From a virus: DNA of 24,160 nt. A program made the translations under genes and the position numbers. This document shows, piece by piece, positions 9,401 to 15,439 of the stretch (the stretch's first letter is position 1; each line of letters opens with the position of its first letter). The stretch is from positions 1-24,160 of the IMG/VR virus record IMGVR_UViG_3300020074_000117. One strand, given 5' to 3'. The notes beneath the pieces are model-generated. The model was not told where the DNA came from, made no database searches, and saw only the letters and a list, made by a program, of their open reading frames with translations.

Positions 9401-12400
9401 GTCAGATTTTATGGGAGATGGTTCCAATTTAAAACAAATACTTTAAACCAGCAATACTTCAAAAAGATTAGAAACATTTTCCAGCGAAATGGAAGATGGA
9501 TAGATGCTGCAAATCAATTAGAAAGGAATAGAGAATATATTCAAAATGAAACTTTGGGCTATATTAAATCTAAATATCCAAATTTAACATGGGGTATTTT
9601 AAGTACAAAATGTCTTAGAGATATTGGTTTTATTATTGATTCGCTTGAACATGATTTAAGATTTGGTGGCAATGAAAAAACTATTTTATCAGCTGAATTA
9701 TATTTCCGTGATGGAGTTTTAGATTATATTGACGGCGAATTACAAGCAACAATAGAAGCATTTAAATATGCAGTTCGTCTATGTAAACTAGCAATGAGAA
9801 ATTGGGATGTTGTTGAAAGACAAGCATCATGGACTCCTGGACAAGATATCGTAGAAATTACTGATACTGATAATATTGCCATTGGTATGAAAATAAGTGC
9901 TGGAAGAGCATTTTCTTCAGATACAATTGTTGAAGAAATTTTGGATAATAGAAGAATTAAGTTAAATAAAAATTCTCTTCCACTTTCGCAGCAAAATATT
10001 TTACAAATCACTTCTAACACAATTATTAGTTCTAATTTAGGAACAACATCATCAATTGTACAGATTGCTCCTGGTGTATATCTACAGATTGCAACAGGAT
10101 ATCAATATTCTATTACACCACCTGTTGGAAGTATTATAGCAGGAAATGCTGTGGTTACATTTATTATGAGTGGATTAAATATTGGTACTTTTGTTGATGC
10201 CTCTGATCTAATTTCTGCTAATAAAATTAATATTCAAAGAGAAGCAGCTTATAGAATTTATGAAAAATATCCTGGATTTGTCTATCCTAATGTCCCAACA
10301 GTTGCATATAGATTTAAAGATGCGAGAAGATTAATTTACAAAAATTTAACCGATATTGTTTCACAAACACTTATAAAATTAACTACTGTTTATGGAGCAC
10401 AATACGCCACTGAAAAATGTGGAAGAGATTTAAAAATTATTTTGGCAGCTATTGCAGAAGATGTCGCAAGAGGTGGAAATTCTGCAACTATAGAAGTTAC
10501 GAATGCATATTTTGATAATCACGATGGACTAGATGGAGAAGAGTCTCAATCTGTATATGCATTTAATTATGCTAAACAATTATGTTTGATTGCGGTTGCA
10601 AATGAAGGTGCTGTGACAGATCCAAATATTACAAAAGTACCCGAGTGCGCTAATGTAAACTCCGCAATTTCATCCCTATTTTCTATTTTAACAACAGCAA
10701 TTACAAATGGTCAAAAACCAACTGTAACAAAAAATACTGGAATACCATCTTGGGTAAAAGCAGAAGATTTGTGTTTCAGAGATATTGGTATTTTTGTTGA
10801 TGCAGTAGCGCATTCGTTGAGATACGGTGGTAATGAAAAGATAATTGCTTTCGGAAATTCTTATTTTGTCAACAATAAACGAGTTCATATTGCCAAGGAA
10901 TTAATAGAATCAATTTATGCTTATAATCAAGCGGCAATTCTTATGATTGATGCGATGTTAAATCAAATTTCTGGCACAACAATAATTGCTCCTATAATTG
11001 ATTCTAATGTCCGCATTGATACTATAAATCCGTACTGTCAGGAAGTTAAAAGTGCTATTTTAACTTACGCACAAATAGTTGAAGATATATTAGAAGGTGG
11101 TCCTGACAGGATTGATACTATTCCTCAAAATCCAAATTCAACTGGATATTGGACAAATTTACGATCATATTCTAATTATAATTTGATTGCTGATCCTGGA
11201 TTAAAATATAATACGTTTACAGAATGTGAAGATGTTGCGTCTTCATTAGATTCTTTATATGAAAATATAAGAGAAACACTTATAACTGGTCCTGGAACTG
11301 CTGATATATCTAATCCAGATTACTTTGATGGGGAAAATACAATTTTTGACCTGTACTATACGGATGGATCTCCTGTAAATACACAAGAAAATGAAAATCT
11401 ATTCATAGCATTAAGTGGTATTTTACAACATGATTCTGCATATTTTATTGATAGATCCTCTGTCCCAAACAAAGTTGTTTTTACTTCTCCGCCAATTTGG
11501 GGGCAAGAAGAAAATACAAAAACTGTACAAGAACCACTAGCAGTTGAAAAATTCTTTGCTCACAGTGTAGGTAATTATTATCGTTGCGAAATTGACAAAT
11601 CTGGTATTCTTGACGGATCTGCTGGACCATTTATTATTTTAAATTCGGAGAATAAAAAAGTTCAGAATATTGATGATTCAAGATTTGCATATGTATTTCT
11701 TGATGGAGTTCTTCAGGTAGATGGAGAATCATATTCAATTAGTGGACCAGCAATTAGATTTGATAAACCAATTTATACCGATAATAGTGTTGAAATTATT
11801 CTTCTATATGGGAGAGACGCAGAGCAGACCGTTACTCTGTATGATTTTGAAAGAAATACTTATTACAATAATATAAAAATTACTTGTACATCAACAACAA
11901 ATAACGATTTCAATGATTGGAAAACTTGGCACAATAATTCATATGACAAGTTCCAAGTTGCATATCAAAAGGTGAATGGTGTTAAAAAATTCTTAGGCAA
12001 CGTTAAGTCATATACAAGCACAAATCAATCACTAATTATTACGCTTGCTGGTAATAATCCAGATTTACAAAATTCATCTATTTTCTTTGCTGGTAATTAT
12101 AATTTTTCGGATGAATATGAACTGACTGGTACGACAAATACACTTATTGTTACTAGAGATTCCGATAATGATTATCAAATGCAAAGAAACTCTGCTAAAT
12201 GGTTATATGGAACAAAATCTGCGGAGAAATCATTTTACGAAAAGAGAAGATTACTTGCTAATTTAAATGCGGGGGATGTAATTAGAATTGATGGGGAGAA
12301 AGACTTCAGGACAATTAATGAACTCCCAAGATATGTTAATCCAAAAAATTATAATCCTGGTGTTGATGTTTCCAACGATTTCTTTGGATCAGTCGTAACA

Positions 12401-13582
12401 ACAAACTATAATGGATCAACATTGGGCGTTGGTCTAAGTGTAACCTGTAAAATTAAAAATGGCAAAGTTTCTTCTTTAGAGTGGAATAAAAAAGATTTGC
12501 AATTGTTGTATGACAAAGGAATTATTCAACCAACAACAGCGTATGGATATGAAACTCCACCAGTATTGCATTTTATTCCTGTAGATCAAAAAGGTGGGGG
12601 CGCAAAAGCAGAAGTCGTTGTATCTCGTGGTCAAATTATTGATATTGTCTTAACAAGTAGTGGTAGTGGATATACAACCGCACCAAAAGTAGTTACTGCA
12701 AGACAATATGATATTGTTAAGAAAAATGGTAGAAAAATTGATACTTTTCAAAGTTTAATCATCGGAACTCAAATTGTTAAACAATCACCAGTAGCAGTAA
12801 ATTTCAGTTGTGATATAATTAAAGCAATTGAAAATCTTGCCACTATTGATGCATCAGTATTCGTTCCATCTAGACATGATGTAACTCTTATTATTACTAA
12901 AGAACTGGATACTGCTCCGTTACTTAACTTTGATAGAGAATATGTAATTTATGCACCAACGTCAGTTGGTCAAATCCAAAATCCAATTGCTCAAAATTCT
13001 GCATATGTTGTTACAAATATAGAACTTGATAGAACTATTGAATCTCAACCATTGCTAACAACAACAATTGCACGGACTTTCCACTACGAGTTAGGATTTG
13101 CAACATTTGGTTTATTGCTTGCAAATAGTACACTTGGTCCAACTTTTGATCAATGGGAAGGAGCAAAGTTTATGGATACTGGAGATATTTTAACCTCCAC
13201 TGGAATTTCCGTTTCTGCTGTAACAATTGAAGAATTTGATATGTACGGATTTGTGATTGATGATTTTGAAACTTTGAAAGGTTCTAATATATTGAATCCT
13301 GGATATACGATTAATCTTGGTTATCCATCTATTAATAATTACTTAACTCAACTAGATACTTCAAATCTTCCAAACTTTGGTGATGCTGGTTATCTATCAA
13401 CTGGTGCGGTTGTATATGCAAATACTACCAATTTTGCATCATCTGGAACTATTTTGATCGGTAAAGAACAAATTTCTTATACTAATAAACTGGCGGATCG
13501 TTTCTTGAACTGCACCAGGGGTGTTAACAACTCGCCCATTCAGCAGCATACGGTTGGTTCCTATATTAGAAACGCCCTATAA
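3497..13582 (+). CDS. Giant modular baseplate/tail structural protein (3361 aa) in the gp7 position
   Basis: This is an uninterrupted ORF of 3361 codons with AAAGAG 8 bases before its ATG. In T4 the gene between 6 and 8 is 7 (1032 residues), so a wedge role is inferred from position; I see no clear gp7 similarity. Residues 10-38 (FLIESQLPDFINEEYELFGK) and 187-211 (LIKNITSFYQSKGTDNSIKF) form a conserved-looking N-terminal head. RG modules lie at 80-125, 1252-1305 and 3310-3361. GxGY beta repeats lie near 544-633, 1164-1219, 1535-1626 and 3033-3069. A YHYH-like domain spans about 736-850, an HPAG-FG motif is at H1802, and 'DGILQ' beta hairpins lie at about 1929, 2635 and 2732. Alpha-helical RDI/GGN repeats start at 2039, 2308 and 2426. 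No signal peptide or transmembrane segment is evident. It probably links the wedge to fibres. Confidence 0.9.
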   Translation: MLKTANKISFLIESQLPDFINEEYELFGKFIQKYYEQLELQGQPLDIIQNLEVYRDIDFYEKNVLTQSTTLSGAITSTNDTITVADATSFPKNGGYIKIDDEICFYKQRTDTQFLEVSRGVSGNTTLGDLYTSSTFVTTQAETHVAGSTVQNISNLFLYAFIKSFEKQYLADFPEKYLKENVDKRSLIKNITSFYQSKGTDNSIKFLFKCLIDNDSEPEVTYPRDFTLKSSESNWIQVYALRAQITSGVPENLIGKKIVQDIAGKYASAVVDNVKFAGTFDGKDLYDIVLAENSINGQFEISARTKLTKPILSSDSVGDRINVFSTMGWKTEGQFRIGTEEFTFEDKNVNQFIIKTRSGSTAHFIGESVTYGANVSGSGVNLLVYGILYGLTTENSFPYANPGDFVEISESGFLTNDIKIFDAQNNLRWITTTGIPNSQNHASVSSAIKNLNSNVSAIFEDGTGYYITSSGFPSHDIIKSGITDIPSDVLDQKLLRIIRKYPIQTTEIYETKYRDVGIGINGIPFLSYKDEDIVLNGPIESIKVGLRGSGYQKAPFILINGVGGLARSILAGQVVDRIIVDSPGSYNQTPTIEILSGRNAAVTAIVTNGEITSIKIDDPGEYYSSPPQVRITDTSGKGRFADFRALVSSAGELVGFEKVNGGRLYTKENVVVDIIPVGFGATATANIKVWRKDKYFKNLSKLDSSNGYFFKNYIESRGYGYAYYASPNALRQSDTGSNHSSILGFAYDGNPIYGPYGYQNPLNAQSSIVRMTSSYFRNTSRINGPTTAVYPLGTFINDYSYIDKSGSLDQNNGRFCVTPEFPQGTYAYFITVSSINEPEFPYIVGQNYYSLPIDSNYNSEISQNDLPVSAKRLRTVDIDSNGDLSIAKIEDVKSGTVSSVSILDSTNNFSVGSEVIVNNNQTGGFGAEAKVSSVKGRTVTSIHSQTNKILLFDLVSTAYLFNGDTITQAITGATGKIVGNVFTGNKFALKEVSGTFNKSEVLSSNTKVLSLILDKNSSYTKGAILSFSNGITAPVATGEVLESTSNQNTVKVKVLTGTFSISTTLFLTSSDLINTTGSKIVTINSLSDDLIIFNIKDNVALLTTSDKHGVAINEFIDVDINPNDTTTSTTYYVRSRIYQEVTFVTPVLQRTLKDTGIGRLEILNGGENYTPGTYPGISLSGGSGKNATATIKVSSAGSVISVVITNKGTGYQKFDLLTVGNAALLKTNTTTPDLTLRVDHSGFGLQNTELFVDSTIGFSVGDYLKLGNEILLIQSKTTTKLNVLRAQKNTIAVDHFDNSAVFLYDGGYTLQSGYQVGTGAAAPILLSYDNLTQKAVFVYGYNQTLDNISELTLSTVFFDQSTNQRLITILEISEPKLYFEFSTNNTNFEKNKIIDIKKFYKYKFDVSHSSMTNVNFDFSPSINLNLVTLEKTVSGSIVNIKLGFGPTISTNQYSNKQEVPFKKYFYFDRNSKVNSEGAYLNVINDPLQGRKKALYVTDSQIVYDTTIKASHDGSGAISYTSESAFSIGKINTISITNIGNDYKKIPVVSGIVPSNESKALASCTISNGRISSINLLNAGKNYSKPVVVASGNASLKAVVDAGKITGIVIDNPGSGYTTAPEIKIAESDVIAFFNSDDIGSPRNVKVINVGGSYHNDKTLSSSFRSNYILKVSNFEYDAFNVGETIVQKYGSNEVARARVTSWRYGSNLLLVDRVVGIFRENQQILGLSKNKTANLESISFTEFSANIKTYYDNQGYYKSDYGKISNSSQRVADSYYYQDYSYLVKSKTSIDTWRSLIKSTTHPAGFQIFGEVLIESDSEARMNDDTLIKNTSIIQLWDENKNKVTVVNTTKKTTQSIALVKSLEVERGIGSVALDTANYSEILAKPIYLTQDFDGAFTDKGNLEGTTIFNLVDESNNAVIPYNEQALTITIDGILQEPKVAYTVSGDKIIFSQPPLGPSITDGQDAPGVRFYGRWFQFKTNTLNQQYFKKIRNIFQRNGRWIDAANQLERNREYIQNETLGYIKSKYPNLTWGILSTKCLRDIGFIIDSLEHDLRFGGNEKTILSAELYFRDGVLDYIDGELQATIEAFKYAVRLCKLAMRNWDVVERQASWTPGQDIVEITDTDNIAIGMKISAGRAFSSDTIVEEILDNRRIKLNKNSLPLSQQNILQITSNTIISSNLGTTSSIVQIAPGVYLQIATGYQYSITPPVGSIIAGNAVVTFIMSGLNIGTFVDASDLISANKINIQREAAYRIYEKYPGFVYPNVPTVAYRFKDARRLIYKNLTDIVSQTLIKLTTVYGAQYATEKCGRDLKIILAAIAEDVARGGNSATIEVTNAYFDNHDGLDGEESQSVYAFNYAKQLCLIAVANEGAVTDPNITKVPECANVNSAISSLFSILTTAITNGQKPTVTKNTGIPSWVKAEDLCFRDIGIFVDAVAHSLRYGGNEKIIAFGNSYFVNNKRVHIAKELIESIYAYNQAAILMIDAMLNQISGTTIIAPIIDSNVRIDTINPYCQEVKSAILTYAQIVEDILEGGPDRIDTIPQNPNSTGYWTNLRSYSNYNLIADPGLKYNTFTECEDVASSLDSLYENIRETLITGPGTADISNPDYFDGENTIFDLYYTDGSPVNTQENENLFIALSGILQHDSAYFIDRSSVPNKVVFTSPPIWGQEENTKTVQEPLAVEKFFAHSVGNYYRCEIDKSGILDGSAGPFIILNSENKKVQNIDDSRFAYVFLDGVLQVDGESYSISGPAIRFDKPIYTDNSVEIILLYGRDAEQTVTLYDFERNTYYNNIKITCTSTTNNDFNDWKTWHNNSYDKFQVAYQKVNGVKKFLGNVKSYTSTNQSLIITLAGNNPDLQNSSIFFAGNYNFSDEYELTGTTNTLIVTRDSDNDYQMQRNSAKWLYGTKSAEKSFYEKRRLLANLNAGDVIRIDGEKDFRTINELPRYVNPKNYNPGVDVSNDFFGSVVTTNYNGSTLGVGLSVTCKIKNGKVSSLEWNKKDLQLLYDKGIIQPTTAYGYETPPVLHFIPVDQKGGGAKAEVVVSRGQIIDIVLTSSGSGYTTAPKVVTARQYDIVKKNGRKIDTFQSLIIGTQIVKQSPVAVNFSCDIIKAIENLATIDASVFVPSRHDVTLIITKELDTAPLLNFDREYVIYAPTSVGQIQNPIAQNSAYVVTNIELDRTIESQPLLTTTIARTFHYELGFATFGLLLANSTLGPTFDQWEGAKFMDTGDILTSTGISVSAVTIEEFDMYGFVIDDFETLKGSNILNPGYTINLGYPSINNYLTQLDTSNLPNFGDAGYLSTGAVVYANTTNFASSGTILIGKEQISYTNKLADRFLNCTRGVNNSPIQQHTVGSYIRNAL
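5702..6040 (+). other. YHYH-like domain within the 3361-aa protein
   Basis: Residues 736 to about 848 begin with GSNHSSILGFAYDGNPIYGP and run through LDQNNGRFCVTPEFPQGTYA to FPYIVGQNYYSLP. The order DGxPIYGPYGY, then D-NGR, then a Y-x-Y pair, then FPYIVG follows the YHYH domain layout (PF14240-type), found in secreted bacterial proteins and cyanophage tail proteins. The signature Tyr-His-Tyr-His position here reads TYAYF, so both His are replaced. The function of the domain is not established. Assigned from memory of the family pattern. Confidence 0.65.
9611..9706 (+). repeat. RDI/GGN alpha repeat, copy 1, in the 3361-aa protein
   Basis: Residues 2039-2070 (32 residues) begin CLRDIGFIIDSLEHDLRFGG and end with a YF pair. 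The pattern is C-x-RD-(I/L), helix, a D/E-rich helix, GGN at positions 19-21, then I and YF. The strict 32-residue register is shared with the copies at 10418 and 10772. Copies 1 and 2 are followed by a helix containing Y-A-x-x-L-C (KYAVRLCKL here). Confidence 0.7.
10418..10513 (+). repeat. RDI/GGN alpha repeat, copy 2, in the 3361-aa protein
   Basis: Residues 2308-2339, beginning CGRDLKIILAAIAEDVARGG, have GGN at positions 19-21 and end with YF, in exactly the same register as copies 1 and 3. This is the most divergent copy (RDL instead of RDI, AED instead of EHD). A companion helix of the form C-x-x-V-x-S-A-I-x-x-L-x-x-I follows at residue 2384, with related copies at 2514 and 2577. Confidence 0.7.
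10772..10867 (+). repeat. RDI/GGN alpha repeat, copy 3, in the 3361-aa protein
   Basis: Residues 2426-2457, beginning CFRDIGIFVDAVAHSLRYGG, have GGN at positions 19-21 and end with YF. It closely matches copy 1 and is followed by the SIYAYNQAAILM helix and then two C-x-x-V helices at 2514 and 2577. Confidence 0.7.
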
Positions 13583-13585
13583 ATA
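13578..13585 (+). promoter_or_regulatory. T4-type late promoter box TATAAATA (upstream copy)
   Basis: This is an exact match to the T4 late consensus, overlapping the stop codon of the giant gene (TAA at 13580-13582) and 46 bases before the gp8 ATG. It is one of two exact boxes 10 bases apart, about one helical turn. Confidence 0.7.
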
Positions 13586-13587
13586 AA

Positions 13588-13595
13588 TATAAATA
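13588..13595 (+). promoter_or_regulatory. T4-type late promoter box TATAAATA (downstream copy)
   Basis: This is a second exact TATAAATA, in the 49-base gap between the giant gene and gp8, 36 bases before the gp8 ATG. The following context TAAATAACT is identical to that before gp25. Late transcription of gp8 and downstream genes most likely starts just after this box. Confidence 0.75.
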
Positions 13596-13631
13596 ACTCG
13601 GATTCAGTCTTCCTATACAGACAAAAGTGCT

Positions 13632-15410
13632 ATGGCAGCTATTATTTCAGAAAAGTTTAGAATTTTTAACGCGAAACAGTTTCTAGAATCCCTAAGTGAA
13701 GGTTCTAATGACGCTGATGCAGGTCGTACAAGAATGTACTTCTTTGTTGGTAGATCTTCAAGTTGGAGCAGCTATCTTGAAATCTTTAACGTAAACGGAA
13801 CATTTCAAGTTGGCGAAACTGTTAGTGGTGGAGGATGGAGTGGATCCGTTTCTGCTGTATACCCAAACAGTCTTCTTTTAACAAATATTCTACCAACATC
13901 AACTACGACACCAGCATTTGGAACCACTATTACTGGTGGAACTTCAACAGCAACTGCTAAGTCTGGTGTTTATAGATATGGAACCGAAGACGTTCCTCCA
14001 GCACCACTAGACAATCAAATTGAAAAGAGATCAATTTATGAGGAGATGATCGCTGCCAAAAGAATCACATCTCCTTTTGCTCGTCTTGTTGTTCCTCGTT
14101 ACAATTGGAATACGACACTAAATCCAAAGTTTGATATGTATCGTCCAAATTATTCTGCTACTCCAGGTGGCGGAGGAGCAATTGGTATTCAAACAGCACT
14201 AGGTTCAACCTCATTATCCACTTCAAAGTTCTATGTAATGAACTCTAGATATGAAGTATTTAAGTGCTTGTACAATGGTCAGTCAGCAACAAATCCAACT
14301 GGTCAAAATGTAACTTACGAACCATCTTCACAACCAACTGCAGGTCAAGGTGTTTTTGCTAATGGAATTTATACAGAACCTTCAGGAACTGCTGAATATA
14401 TTTGGAAGCATATGTACACCCTCACTACTGGCGATGTACTAGCATTCTTATCTTCTGACTTTATGCCAATTGCTGAAGTTGGAGAAGCTTCTAGAGTTGC
14501 TGTTGAGGCAGCTGCAGTGGACGGATCTATTGATATTTCTATAATCAAAAATGCTGGAACTGGTCTTCCAGCATCTGCAACTCTTTATACTCCAGTATAT
14601 GGTGATGGAACTGGAGCTGGAACTAACACTGGAGCAATTGTTAAGTTTGAAACTAATGGATCTGGATCTATTATTTCATGCACAATGCAGAAAAAAGGTC
14701 AAGGATATACATACGGCAATGTAATTTTAAAAACAGCAAATGTATTTACAAATGCAACATTAACAACAAATCCATCTGCATTTACTGGAACAGCAGCAAT
14801 TGAGGTTGTTATGTCTCCAACTGGTGGTCATGGATCAAATGCAGAGGAAGAGCTCTTTGCAAAAAGAATCATGACAAATATCCGTCTAACATACGACGAA
14901 GGTCAAGGAGACTTCCCTGTTGATAATGATTTCCGTCGTATTGGAATTATCAAAGATCCATATACATATGGTTCAACAACTTTTGCTTCTAGTAGCACTC
15001 TTCGTGGAACACGAGTTGTTAAAGTAAATGGAGCAACAGCAAACTACTCTCCAGACGAAGTAATTACACAAACAGTAACTGGTGGAACAGCGAAAGGTAC
15101 TGTAGTTTCTTGGGATTCGGTGAATGGTATCCTCAAATATTTCCAATCTCCAGATCTACATACACATGATGGAAAAGTTTATGCATTTGCATCAAATGCA
15201 GCAAACGCCATTGTTGGCGCTTCATCAACTGCATCAGGAACTGTTGATACTGCTCAAAATGCAGTTCTTGCAGATATTAGTTTTGCTGGTGGTTTAGCAA
15301 ATCCAGAGATTCAACCAAATTCTGGAGAAATCGTATACATAGAGAATAGAAGACAGATTACTAGAGCTCCTGATCAAATTGAGGACATCAAACTAGTAAT
15401 TGAATTCTAA
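13632..15410 (+). CDS. 8: Baseplate wedge subunit gp8, enlarged (592 aa)
   Basis: This is a wedge protein that in T4 dimerises and binds gp7, gp10 and gp6. T4 gp8 is 334 residues and this copy is 592. T4-like landmarks are in order: ISEKFRIFNAKQFLESL (5-21), RMYFFVGRSSSWS (35-47, T4 has ITFGRSEPWS), ARLVVPRYNW (about 150-160), EVFKCLYNG, GTAEYIWKHMYTL, FRRIGIIKDP (T4 FRQISIITNP), and the C-terminus IVYIENRRQITRAPDQIEDI near residue 567 (T4 MIYMENRPPIIMAMDQTEEI). The extra length lies in three insertions: about 48-120 (a 'VGETVSGGGWSGSV' module), about 295-395 (GxGY-type beta repeat), and about 440-550 (an 'EVITQTVTGGTAKGTVVSW' module). Two late promoter boxes precede it; its Shine-Dalgarno is poor. 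Confidence 0.9.
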   Translation: MAAIISEKFRIFNAKQFLESLSEGSNDADAGRTRMYFFVGRSSSWSSYLEIFNVNGTFQVGETVSGGGWSGSVSAVYPNSLLLTNILPTSTTTPAFGTTITGGTSTATAKSGVYRYGTEDVPPAPLDNQIEKRSIYEEMIAAKRITSPFARLVVPRYNWNTTLNPKFDMYRPNYSATPGGGGAIGIQTALGSTSLSTSKFYVMNSRYEVFKCLYNGQSATNPTGQNVTYEPSSQPTAGQGVFANGIYTEPSGTAEYIWKHMYTLTTGDVLAFLSSDFMPIAEVGEASRVAVEAAAVDGSIDISIIKNAGTGLPASATLYTPVYGDGTGAGTNTGAIVKFETNGSGSIISCTMQKKGQGYTYGNVILKTANVFTNATLTTNPSAFTGTAAIEVVMSPTGGHGSNAEEELFAKRIMTNIRLTYDEGQGDFPVDNDFRRIGIIKDPYTYGSTTFASSSTLRGTRVVKVNGATANYSPDEVITQTVTGGTAKGTVVSWDSVNGILKYFQSPDLHTHDGKVYAFASNAANAIVGASSTASGTVDTAQNAVLADISFAGGLANPEIQPNSGEIVYIENRRQITRAPDQIEDIKLVIEF

Positions 15411-15439
15411 TTTCAATTTAGATTTAGAGATCTTGCGAG

